Part shown: piece by piece, positions 31,555 through 43,200 of the stretch | Layout: each line of letters starts with the position of its first letter | How positions within the stretch are numbered: the stretch's first letter is position 1 | Source: Phoma sp. XZ068 | Taxonomy: Eukaryota > Ascomycota > Dothideomycetes > Pleosporales > Didymellaceae | Assembly (NCBI GenBank): GCA_004835665.1 | Contig: RBKR01000008.1 | Span: forward strand, 806,001 to 870,000 | Direction of reading: 5' to 3' | DNA: 64,000 nt | Made by a program: the position numbers and the translations under genes | The notes under the pieces: generated by a model | What the model was told of the DNA's origin: nothing | Database searches by the model: none | Seen by the model: the letters and a program-made list of their open reading frames with translations, nothing else

Positions 31555-34500
31555 ATGACGACTCCCGTAACAGAGCGGCCCGAGCCAACGTTCAGCATGG
31601 ACAACAACACGCATGTCCCAGCACCTCACCAGCGCTCATCTGATGACGACGGTACATATGTCGGCGAAGATTTAAGCCATCAGCATTCAAATACCTCGGC
31701 GCAACCAAACCCTCCAAGACTAGCGACAGGTACTCGACCGCGATCTGGTACCCATTTGACCGTCGAGACGCAATATGAGTACCCTCATCAGATGCAATCA
31801 CCTTCCCAGACACGTGAGCAGGCTAGCAGGCTTGATGATGATCTCGCACTACTCCAAATTGAACGGGGCATTCTCGACGCTGAAGCGCTTGAAAGAGGGC
31901 AATCAGTCAGTCGCTCTATGCAAAGAGTACGATCTCGGCGTGACGAACCCATCGACGATTTCGACGCGGCGACGAACCCGCTACACGAACAGGCAGCTCG
32001 TTACAAGCCCCCAGAGAACCCGACCACAAAGTTCTCAAAGTTCTTCAAGAAGGTGCACAACTCGAGCTGGGTTGTTAGGTACTTCACATACATCACGCCT
32101 TTGGTTCTCCTTATTCTTATACCGATTCTTGTCGGAGCTTTCGCCTTCCCGGATGCGAACGTTGGTGGTGTGGAACTAGTGTGGTTTTCGATATGGCTAA
32201 TGATCGTCTGGTTGACACTCTGGGCTGGCAGGGTAAGATTTCCATTTCCAATTTCGCCTTCTTAGGCAATTCTGACATACGCTAGCTTCTCGCAAAGATG
32301 CTCCCGTGGCCAATTGGCCTTGTTTCCAGTCTATTCACGAACAACGGCAAAAAGTGGAGAGACATGGGCAAACAGCTTGAGCTGCCAGCAACACTGTTCT
32401 TCTGGTGGCTGGCAATTGAGGTTTCCTTCCTTCCCACGATGACGCACCACAATATCGATCCATCAAAGAACGGTCAGACTCAGTCATGGCAAAAAACCAT
32501 GAATAAGGTCCTTGTTGCGCTCTTCGTCGGATTTGTCCTCAACTTCGTCGAGAAGATCATCATCCAGCTTATCGCCATCAGTTTCCATCTCCGAACTTAT
32601 CAGGACCGCATCGAACTGAATAAGTTTCAAATCGGCAGTCTAGTTAAGCTCTACACATACTCGAAACAGAAGATCGAGATGGAGGACTCTGAATTTGAGC
32701 ATTATGATCAGGGACCATCTGGTGCGCGTACCCCTGGTCAATTGGTTACTGAGGCCCAAAAGAACATCAAGGAAGGCTTCAACAAGTTTGGAGATATCGC
32801 CGGAAAGGTTGCTGGTGATTTCACTGGCCGTCAAGTCACATCGAGCAACCATCCAAGCCAGGTCGTCATCCAGCTGCTTCATACGAACAGTGGTGGTCAA
32901 GTCCTTGCTCGTCGCCTGTATCGAACCTTTGCGCGACCCGAGACTGAGACAGTACACGCCGAGGATTTAAAGAATGCCTTCGAAAGTGACGAGGAAGCAG
33001 ACGCTGCTTTCTCCATGTTCGACAAAGATATGAATGGCGATATCTCTATGGAAGAGCTGGAAGCTGTGTGTGTTGAGATCGGTCGTGAGCGCAAGTCCAT
33101 CACCGCATCGCTCAAGGATCTGGACAGTGTCGTCGGGAAACTCGATGATGTTTTCATGTTCATCGTCCTCATCATCACGATCATCGTGTTCATCTCTCTG
33201 ATCTCGACTTCGGCATCTGGTGTGCTCACATCTGCTGGCTCAACACTTCTAGCCCTGTCCTGGTTGTTCTCTGCGACAGCACAGGAGTTTCTTCAGTCGT
33301 GCATCTTCGTGTTTATCAAGCACCCCTACGATGTGGGTGATCGCGTACAGATTTACGGTAACAGCGGTGACCTAGGACTTGGCGACGACTACTTTGTGAA
33401 AGAGATTGCTCTCTTCTATACCGAATTCAAGAAGATGCAAGGTCACGTTGTCCAGGCACCAAACAGCTACCTCAACACGCTTTTCATTCTCAATCACCGT
33501 CGCTCCGGAGCTCTCGCTGAAGCTGTACCCATCATTATCAAATTTGGTACGACGCTCGAGCAGATCGAACGCCTTCGCCAAATGCTGCTGGAATTTGTTA
33601 CATCGGAAAAGCGCGAGTATCAGACAAACATCCTGACAGAGCTGAGGGCAGTGAAAGAAGTTCACTGGCTTGAGATGAACGTAGTTTTCTTTTACAAGTC
33701 GAACTGGCAAAATGAATTGCTGCGTCTGCAACGTCGTAACAAGTTCATCTGCGCTCTCACAATGTCTATTCAGGAATGCGGTATCGAAGGACCTCGCATG
33801 CGCTACCCCGGACAGAAGGAGTCGTTCCCTGTCTATCTTCAGAATCTTCAGAACAACCCTACACCTGGCGTTGGACACAATGGGAACCCTGATAACCCGG
33901 GCGGACACATCAACAACCAGAGTCAAGACGCACCTTTCGTCCCTGCGGCAACTGATGGCTCCAACGATGCTGCTAATGGCAGTGGTGGCCCTGCCCGCCG
34001 TGGCTCCATCTTACGTCAACCCGGTTCAAGTCGAGGAGAATCAATAGCTGCTATGGGCAGACGTGTTGACTTCTCGCTAGGCATGAAGGGCATGATCGAC
34101 GATCCCAGCGGGGATGTGCTGGACGACCGTGACGTTGCGGCCCGTCAGAGAGCCACCGTCGTAAGGGTCACGTCCCCGTCCGCACACTCCCAGGATCGAG
34201 CGCGCTCGTCACAGGATACCGGTCACTCGACCGGCATCCAACGTGTCGGCACAAATAGCAGCCTCGGAGCGCGAGAGCGTAACCATAGGAACCGATTCTT
34301 TAGTCGTAGCCGTCACGGTGACGAGGAGATTGGTATGGCCAATATTCCCGAAGGCGACTATGATAGCACCCCAGCTGGCACCGAGAAACTGGACCCACGT
34401 TCTGGACTAGTCAGCCCTCAAGCTGTGAGGACGAGCACCGAGGATCGTCGTGCGCCCACGTCCTCTGGTGCCCTTCACCCACAAAGTCTGCATCCAGTCA

Positions 34501-34580
34501 ACTCCATGACCTCGGAGACGAGCTTCGCTGCTCCTGCTCGTTCAAAGACCGATAATATCGAGATGAGACGATACCACTAG
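31555..34580 (+). CDS. MscS-like mechanosensitive ion channel with EF-hand (Msy1/Msy2 type)
   Basis: Two exons, 31555-32232 and 32286-34580, with a 53-bp intron (GTAAGA ... GCTAG), give 990 aa. The first ATG (ATGACGACTC) is used. A hydrophilic N-terminus of about 180 residues precedes a transmembrane pair (YITPLVLLILIPIL and a following helix); further helices follow after the intron. An EF-hand loop, DKDMNGDISMEE at about 472-483, matches the calcium-binding pattern. Three more helices (IVLIITIIVFISLI, LLALSWLF) lead to the MscS beta domain (HPYDVGDRVQI ... VVQAPNSYLNT). The C-terminal third is a long disordered, Ser/Arg-rich cytosolic tail. In fission yeast the EF-hand MscS proteins Msy1 and Msy2 sit in the ER and control calcium during hypo-osmotic shock; the same role is inferred here. 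Confidence 0.94.
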
Positions 34581-35431
34581 TCTCATAGTACCTTTTATTA
34601 TCTTTTATGCTCAGTTAGGCTTGTAGCCTACATGGGCGGAGGGTGTGTGCGCATAGAGTGTTTGAATCTATCTTTCGAAGCAGACCAAGGGCAGTGCGCC
34701 ACGGTTCTTGCACTTTATTTCTTTCATTTGCGTTGCAGCGGAGGCAAGCATAGATCCACAAATTAGACTACAGCATATTTCACTTATTGTTCGATTTTAT
34801 CTTTTGTAAATATGAAATACCTGTCTAAAGTGATACTGTTGGCAACCTCAACAAGATCTCATTCCTTGCTGAACAATCTTGTTGAAGTGGACCTTGTTGT
34901 GGCAAGTGCACCCTGCTCTCGTCGTACCCATATTCTCGTTGCCCAAACGATCACCTCACAACTTGGAGGATACCTGCTCGAATCGTTGTTGCCGACTTTG
35001 CGGGTACGAGACCTTCCCCTGTACGTGCCCCGTTGCATCACCAGGGAATGCCAAATCGTGGTAGCGAGTGCGGGATTGGACCCTGACAACGAGCTGCCCC
35101 GGTTGTTCATGATTAAGGCTACTAGCGGGACGTTGCAGCCGTGAGCATCATGAATCGTAATTGCAGTTGCTCTCGTCCCGTCAAATACAGTTTGTGCATC
35201 GCCAAATTGATCTGGGCAGCTTCTCGATATGGATGTGCCCTGAGCTGTTTGGGGCTAACACCAAACCGGACGGAGCTACCGTCGCGTAAACAACGCTAGG
35301 CACCGCGCCCCTGCACGAGTGGGGCTTCTGGCGGTGAGGAGAGGAGGAGCGAACGACCTTCAGATTCTCAACTACCCTCCGACCTTGAACCCATTGCTAC
35401 AGCCTGTTTGAAACAGCGTCGACCATCCACC
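34581..35431. promoter_or_regulatory. Promoter region of alpha-tubulin
   Basis: This 851-bp stretch lies between two plus-strand genes. T-rich sequence after 34581 is likely the channel 3' UTR. The only sizeable ORF, 34812-35144, is followed by no motif and overlaps an opposite-strand ORF of similar size, so it is not called. Short pyrimidine-rich runs precede the tubulin ATG. Confidence 0.45.
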
Positions 35432-37264
35432 ATGCGAGGAGAGGTATGTCTCCCTTCTTTGCCCGTCGCCGACACGTCCACCTATGCCGCAATAAACACC
35501 CCTCTTTCTACGCGCCTGGGACGAACCAGAGCTCCGCTGGCTCGCGGCGCGACTGTGTGCTAGCCGAGGATCAGAGAGTCGCATTGAACGCCAGCACCTT
35601 GGATATCATTACAGACATGGCGTTGAGCAGATTGAGGACACTGTACTGACAAGGAGCGCTCCAGATCTGCCACCTCCACATCGGCCAGGCCGGTACCCAG
35701 CTCGGTAACAGCGCCTGGGAGCTGTACGTCTTGCAAATCTACGCGTCCATCTCGAAGCGCAATAGCTGACTCTCCCTACATAGGTACCTTCTCGAGCACG
35801 GCCTCAAGGCGGATGGTCGCCCGGACCCCGATGCGAAGGAGCTCAACGAGGGCGGCTCGTTCGAGACCTTCTTCACGGAGACTGGCAACGGCAAATACGT
35901 CCCTCGCTCCATCTTTGTCGACTTGGACCCCTCTGTACGTTGCAGAGTACGCACATCACGGTTCAAATACTAATTGACCTAGCCGATTGACGAGATCCGC
36001 ACTGGCACCTACCGCCAGCTGTTCCACCCTGAGCTGTTGATCAGCGGCAAGGAGGATGCTGCCAACAACTGTGTGTAGTTCAAGGGCTCTTGAACAGTAC
36101 ACGCGGCTGACAGAGGACAGATGCTCGTGGTCACTACACCATTGGCAAGGAGATGGTTGATAGTGTGATTGAGAAGATTCGTCGTGTCGCCGGTACGTAG
36201 TATACACTTACGACACATCACCACTTACGCTGACGACTGTCAGACAACTGCTCCTCGCTCCAAGGTTTCCTCATCTTCCACTCCTTCGGTGGAGGTACAG
36301 GTTCTGGTTTCGGTGCTCTTCTCCTTGAGCGCCTTTCCACCGACTACGGCAAGAAGTGCAAGCTCGAATTCGCCGTCTACCCTGCACCTCGCGTCTCCAC
36401 TTCCGTCGTGGAGCCCTACAACGCCGTCCTCTCGACCCACAGCACCATCGAGAACTCCGACTGCACATTCCTCGTTGATAACGAGGCGGTTTACGACATC
36501 TGCCGTCGCAGCCTGGACATCCCTAGGCCCAACTACGAGCACCTCAACCGCCTGATTGCCCAGGTTGTCAGCTCCATCACCTCCTCTCTGCGATTTGACG
36601 GTGCGCTCAACGTTGATCTGAACGAATTCCAGACCAACCTTGTGCCCTACCCTCGTATCCACTACCCTCTCATCAGTTACGCGCCCGTTATCTCGGCCAA
36701 GAAGAGCTCTCACGAGAGCTTCAAGGTCAGCGACCTCACCTTCCAGTGTAAGTAAACCATCAGGGTGCCTATTCATGACGTTCGCTGATCCATCCAGGCT
36801 TCGAGCCCAACAACCAGATGGTTGTTTGCGACCCGCGCAACGGAAAGTACATGGCTGTTGCCCTTCTGTACCGCGGTGATATCGTTCCTCGCGACTGCAC
36901 TGCTGCCGCTGGTGCGCTCAAGGCCAAGTCCTCGTTCAACTTGGTGGAGTGGTGCCCTACTGGTTTCAAGCTCGGAATCAACTACACCAAGCCCATCAGC
37001 GTTCCTGGTAGCGAACTTGCCGCTGTGGACCGAAGCGTTTCCATGCTTAGCAACACTACCGCCATTGCTGAAGCCTGGTCCCGTCTTGACCACAAGTTCG
37101 ATCTCATGTACTCCAAGCGTGCCTTCGTTCACTGGTACGTTGGCGAGGGTATGGAGGAGGGAGAGTTCTCCGAAGCACGCGAAGATCTCGCTGCGTTGGA
37201 GAAGGACTACGAGGAGGTTGCTAGCGACTCTCTCGATGACGAGGTCGATGAGGGCGAATATTAA
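35432..37264 (+). CDS. Alpha-tubulin
   Basis: Seven exons: 35432-35443, 35665-35723, 35784-35934, 35983-36070, 36121-36192, 36244-36747 and 36798-37264, giving exactly 450 aa. Exon 1 is 12 bp (MRGE) and is followed by a 221-bp intron, the longest supported in the window; the other introns are 48-60 bp. The N-terminus reads ICHLHIGQAGTQLGNSAWEL after MRGE. The GTP-binding tubulin signature GGGTGSGFG lies at about 142-150, and the protein has the complete alpha-type intermediate and C-terminal domains. The acidic tail ends DEVDEGEY with a C-terminal Tyr. It forms microtubules with beta-tubulin in the cytoplasm and spindle. Ascomycetes often have one or two alpha-tubulins; which paralogue this is cannot be told from one locus. 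Confidence 0.98.
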
Positions 37265-37738
37265 GCGTTATACCACTGTCGTCAGGAATAGTCTAAACTT
37301 TTGTTGGGGTCGATATGTTAAGTTGTCATCGTGGTATTGCTCTGAGATAGAAAGGCAAATAGACAACATGTCAATATGTCCACATTAGAAGTCTTGATGT
37401 AAGATCACATTTTGTAGGCTCTCAGCATGTACCTTTCCTACTTGTGCTCTTGAACTGTCTCGATCATGCGGGTTTTCGCGGAGTCGCGCGCTGCAAGGAC
37501 TGCAGCAAGAAGCAATAGTTGCGAGCCCTCAACAGCAGCTCCAATGTGCACACGCCTGCTGATGGGCGGGTCAACTGATCCGGGCAATGGTTGCGAGAGC
37601 GGCGAGATCCGCGGGAATCAACCCGAAACACAAGTCACGTCATGCCAAATTGGGTGAAGTGTGGCCCAATGCTTAAGCTCCCCGCAATTGTCTTGCTTCC
37701 CGCTTCGAGCATATGAACATACCTCACAAATCCTCACC
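37265..37738. other. Short intergenic region after alpha-tubulin
   Basis: These 474 bp hold the tubulin 3' flank (T-rich to about 37440) and the promoter of the questin-oxidase-like gene. No TATA box or RNA gene was recognised. Confidence 0.45.
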
Positions 37739-39193
37739 ATGTTCAGCCTGCCCAGAATATCGCTACCATCGTTCCTCACCGGAGGAGGCGGAACCCACCA
37801 AGCAATTGACCTTCCGTCTGTCGAGGTCCACGATATCGAAACCGCAGCCGAAAAGCGATCGCGAACGCTAAAACACTTGATCAAAGCGAATCATGCAAAC
37901 TATTCTATTATATACCATGACCTGCGCTTCCACAATCACACACCGCATGTATGCTGCTCTAATGCCACACATGGCTGAAGGTAGCTGCTAAGCTTGCTGA
38001 GTAGATCCTGGGGTCCGCGTACATTCTTGGAGGCACAGCAGAGCACCTGAACGATATCTACGAGAAGGAAGCTGAGAGCTTGGAACCGTGGCATGATGCG
38101 CCGGCAGAAATCACTAGAGATGATTGGAGGGATTTCTTGGGCAAAAGAGAGTGGGTGTTCTGGTGCTTGGAGTGATGAGGTGCTGACGACGTGCAGATAC
38201 CAACGCGCTTTCGTGGACTTCTTCGAGGACCAACTTGTGCTCAGACGATATGATGTGCAACAGGTACTAGAGGAGTTTCTGTTGGGCGGGAAGAAGCCAC
38301 TGATCAACGGCATGATCTCTGGACTCGCACACCCTCTCATCCATCTCGGTTACGCCTACGAGCTCGGGTCGACAACGGTTGCAATCGAGGCTCTGGCTCT
38401 GGGCGCATGCTTCTACAGTCCCATCCACAAGTACATCGACGATACCTCATATACAAAGCCGAGCCCCCACCGAAGCACCAATCTCCATGAGATCCTAGAC
38501 AAGGTCCGCGAAGACAAGCGTTTTGATGGACTATATCCGCACCGCCATGGCGATATCTCAAAAGTTCTGCATGAACAAGAAGACGCATTCTTGGAATACT
38601 GGAATGCATGGGAGCTGGTAGAACCACAAGCGGCGTTCCGGCAGTCGCAAGAACTTGCAGTCACAATTTTGATGGGCACCGAGGCGCCGGAGGACACGAA
38701 GTTCGACTTCTTTTTTGTTCATATGCTCACCTCGTCACATGCAGTCCGCGTACTGCTTCCACTGATCCCAGCCAAATTCCACATCAGCTTGGTGCGACAG
38801 TGGTGGCTTTTCACCTTAGCGGTATACATTGCGCAAACGCGACCTCAAATCGATTCTTCCATCATCGAGAAGTATGAGCTAAACGGTCGAGACTGGAAGT
38901 TTGTGGTACACCAGGCGCTTGGCTCGTCTGCGTCCACAGATGCACACTATGTTAAAGGTATGACCATGTATCCACTTTCTGCCCAAATACTAGACTGACT
39001 CCACACAGCATTGCGATGTATCAAGACAATCGCGGAAACATGGGGCGATGACTCGCAGTACTTCAAGAAGGCAGCAGTCAAGTTTGCAGACGAGTTTGAG
39101 CATTGGGGAGGTTTCAGTACCGAAGAGGATGCTACCAATCTGGCCTATCCGGGGGGCAATGAGCAACAGAATACAGGCAGTAATTTGATATGA
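37739..39193 (+). CDS. Questin oxidase-like (DUF4243, HypA-like) protein
   Basis: Four exons, 37739-37948, 38005-38150, 38197-38957 and 39009-39193, with introns of 56, 46 and 51 bp, give 433 aa. The ATG at 37739 follows CTCACC. The sequence shows the family pattern: HLIKANHANYSIIYHD, HNHTPH near 65-70, YQRAFVDFFEDQL, a GLAHPLIHLGYAYEL segment, FFFVHMLTSSHAVRVLLPLIP and VKALRCIKTIAETWG. Family members such as questin oxidase GedK and the Baeyer-Villiger-type proteins of anthraquinone clusters open aromatic rings using bound metal or NADPH; many homologues are uncharacterised. The conserved His residues (HNH, HP, HL, HMLTSSH) are the likely active-site ligands. No polyketide synthase or other pathway gene lies nearby, so its substrate is unknown. 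Confidence 0.85.
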
Positions 39194-40211
39194 CGGAGTT
39201 GTAAAACTAGTGGTCATGGGGCGTTTGGTGTTGGAGATCCTTTAGCCCAGACTTGCATATCGATACGAATATCCACATACACGGACCTGATAAGCATCGA
39301 ATATGCCATGTTTTGAACATGGGAAAAGACCTGAAAGTCGACAACACACATAACAACGACGCCCTGTCATCCCAGGGGCGGCAAATCGGGGGATCGAAAA
39401 CTTGTCTCACTGTGCATCATTGTGATTCGCCGGGTCCCATTAGGCTTATGCACTGCAAACCATTTTGCACAGATGAGTTTTACCAGTTGGCGGCAATCAG
39501 TGGCTTTAGGCACACATGGTGAGGTCCAGCCTGCACGAAGTGGGGTGGCTCATGTAGTCAGCTCGGCTTGGGAAAGCTTCAGGGAGCTTCAGCATGTGCG
39601 TAGGTAATTGTTGCCGCAAAGAGGAAGACGTTATAATGCAAGAGCGGATGCGTCAGCAATGGTCATGACCAGTGAAAGAGGCTCAAGGCCTCTCGGCGCC
39701 GAACCTGCATGCATATTGATGGAGTGATAAAGACAAAGGATTCTCCTTCGCTGACGGACTTCCCAATCTTACCAATTTGCCTTCCGTGTCTCGAATTTTG
39801 GAGAAGATTCCCACCTATTATCGTCAAACGTCATACCGACGCATCCGCGGGCCTTTCTTATTAGCGCTCTGCGAATCCCATCAACAAGCTTTCCTGCGCT
39901 AAGAACGCTTTCAGAACGCACGCACCACGCCCTTCCGGGATCCACGGACATTTGCGTCATATCGTGTGCATCAAGAAAGCCAGCAGAGTGTTCGAGATCA
40001 GAAGGAAACCCGGCGGCATCGTGGTCCCGGCTTATTCCATTGATCCATAGCGCCTTACTTTTCATATTCTCTCCCCCGCAGAGATTGTATTCTTCTTCAA
40101 CAACCCTCTTCCCTACATCGCTCGCTCCCTTCCGTCGGCTTGCCCCACCCTGCGAACTGGTAGTCTCTCCACACGCAATCCGGGCAAAGCTGTGAGACAA
40201 CAAACACCACA
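39194..40211. promoter_or_regulatory. Promoter region of the AspRS-DUF2156 fusion
   Basis: This 1.0 kb stretch lies between two plus-strand genes. Small ORFs on both strands overlap and show no motifs. The 100 bp before the fusion gene are C/T-rich with CACCACA next to the ATG. No terminator or RNA structure was identified. Confidence 0.45.
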
Positions 40212-43200
40212 ATGCCGACCGCACTCAAGAAAGCGCTTGACAAGCTCAAGCCGGGTCACAGCAATCATGGCTCTGAGGACGAGAGCATCAAGTCGCCTAG
40301 CGGCGTAAAGTCGCCAGAGAGCGCGTCTGCCAATGGCAGAGCCCAGTCCCCCGCGGCCACGCCGCGATCATCCGGCGTCTTTGCCCACAGGCCCAGTGGT
40401 GAGATGAAGCGCGACCAGATCGTTTCTCCGACTGAGAGCAGGTCAAGCCTTGATCGCCCGCGCAAGGCCATGACTGGTGTCTTCCACCGCGGGACGCAGA
40501 GCCCCAGCCGATCTGGTTCGAAGGAACGTAAGCATGAACGAAGCGGCTCGCTTGGCACTCACAGCCCCATGCGTGTTGTCAAGGAGAAGCTTCACATTGG
40601 AGACTCATCCAGCGAGGAGAACGGCCCTATCAACCGCGATGGTGAGCCAATGTCTCGCAATCAGCTGCGCAAGCACGAGAAGCACGCACAGCAGGAGGAG
40701 CGCCACAAGCTCAACCAGGAGAAGGAGGCAGAGATTGAAAGGAGAAGAAAGGAGATGGAGGAGCAAGCCAACGCCGAATTGACACCAGAGCAGAAAGCAA
40801 AGTATGGTGTCGTCCCTCCAAACAGCTATGCTGGCGAGTGGAAGCACCAGTCCCGCGCCAACATCGAAGACTTCACAGCAAACGATGTTGGCAAGGAGGT
40901 CATCTTCCGTGCCCGCATTCATCACCTGCGCAAGATGAGCTCCAAGTTCGTCTTCTTTGTGTTCCGTCAGCAGCTCGCCACCATCCAGGGTGTTCTGATG
41001 GAGCACTCAGATATTTCCAAGTACATGCTGTACTGGGCAGAGCACCTCGAGGTTGAGAGCGTGGTTCTTGTCAAGGGTATTCTCCAGGCGCCCAACTCGA
41101 AGCAAGGCGAAGTCACTGGCACCACCATCCACGACGTCGAGATCTCAGTGCACTCACTGCATGTCGAAGCGGAAGTCTCCGAGCACCTTCCCTTCAACGT
41201 ATACGAAGCCGAGGTGACACAGGCCGACGTCGATGCTGAGATCGCTCAGCCCGACCACAAGGAGGGACACACCCGCGTCAGGATTGCGGACAGGACACGC
41301 CTGAATAACCGTGTCATCGACCTTCGATCAACCGCATCGCAAGGTATCTTCCGCATCCAGTCTGGTATCTGCAACCTCTTCCGCCAGGCTCTCGACGAGC
41401 AGGGCTTCATCGAGATTCACACACCCAAGCTACAAGGTGGTGCTACTGAATCCGGTGCTAGTGTGTTCAAGGTCGAATACTTTAACCGTGGTGCTTTCCT
41501 TGCTCAAAGCCCTCAATTGGCGAAGCAGATGGCCATCTCTGCCGACTTTGGCAAGGTATATGAGATTGGTCCAGTGTTCCGCGCTGAGAACAGTAACACG
41601 TACCGCCACTTGACAGAGTACACTGGTCTGGATCTTGAGATGCAAATCGATGAACATTACCACGAGGTCCTCCGCGTACTTGATCGCACATTCAAGACTA
41701 TCTTCAAGGGCATCTACGAGCGCTTCCGTCCTGAAATCGAGGTCGTCAAGAAGCACTTCCCCCATGAAGATTTAGTCTGGCTGGATCAGACGCCTATTAT
41801 TCCATTCGCTGAAGGTGTGCGCATGCTCAACGAGTCCGGATGGAGAGACGACAACGGTAACCCGCTCGACGAGAACGAGGACCTGGGCACAAGGGACGAG
41901 GTACAACTTGGCCGCGTCATCAAGCAGAAGCTCGGCACCGACTACTACGTACTCGATAAGTTCCCAGCGAACGCACGACCCTTCTACGCCATGCAAGATC
42001 CTACCAACCCTGAACTCACAAACTCGTTCGACATCTTCTGTCGCGGCCAGGAGATTCTCAGTGGTGGTCAGCGTATCCACGACTCTAGGCTACTGCTCGA
42101 CAAGATGGCCAAGCTCAAGATGGATCCCTCGACCATGGAGGAGTACATTCAGGGCTTCCAGTGGGGTGCGCCACCTCACGGTGGTGGTGGCATCGGTTTG
42201 GAGCGTATTCTCATGCTTCTGCTGAACCTCGGGAACATTCGTCACGCATCCATGTTCCCTCGCGATCCCAAGAGCTTGCCTGAGAAGCCTGTCATCAAGC
42301 AGTTGCGCCACCCAGACGCAAGCACTATGCATCCTCCTTGGGAGGGTCAAGATCGTGTCCTGGCCAAGATTGACTTGCAACCTATCGAGAAGCTCATTGC
42401 CAACTACGGAGATGCGACCAACACATCGTGGCTTGAGCCTCGCACAGAAGTCTGGCGTGACCACCACACTGGTGCGGCAGTCGGTTTCGTGCCTCAGGAT
42501 GGCTTTGCTATCACTGTCGGTGACCCTCTTTGCCACGAGTCTCAGTACTTGAAGACTATGACTGGTTACCTGAAGTACATCAAGAAGGAGCGCAACCTCA
42601 AGCCACTTTGGCTCCTTGTTGGTGCGCCTGTGGAGGAGGTACTTGCCACAAAATTCAACTGGCGAACATTCTCAGTCACTGGCGAGCAGCGAGTTGACCC
42701 AGCGCACAACCCTGCAGAGAAGGATGCGGATGTCCAGCGTAAGATCCGCCACGCCGAGAAAGAAGGTGTTAAGATCAGCGATTACCCTATCGGCTCGCCG
42801 CCACCACCAGAGGTCAAGAAACAGGTTGATGCTCGTGTCGAAGACTGGCTGAAGGGCCGCAAGGGTCGCCAGGTACATTTGACCAACATTCACCCGTGGC
42901 AAGACGAGGAACACCGCCAATACCACATCGCGCAGACACCCGACGGCACCATTGCTGCCTTTGTCGCGATGGCTCAGCTATCTCCTGACCACGGCTGGCA
43001 GGTCAAGTACTCACTCGACTTCCCCAACGCACCCTCGGGATCCATCGAGTACATCGTTACGCATGCTCTCAAGCAGGTTGCCGCTTCTGGTGCCACATCT
43101 GTTACTTTCGGTGGCGGAGCCAGCTCTAAGTTCACCCCTGGACACAATGTCAAGGGCACGCGTGTCAAGGTGCTTAGCCGCGCATACCATGCTATTGCGA

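Noticed and set aside
33372..33926. 184-codon minus-strand ORF
   Set aside because: Antisense to the MscS beta-domain coding region; no domain of its own.
36240..36776. 178-codon minus-strand ORF
   Set aside because: Antisense to the large tubulin exon; a coding shadow.
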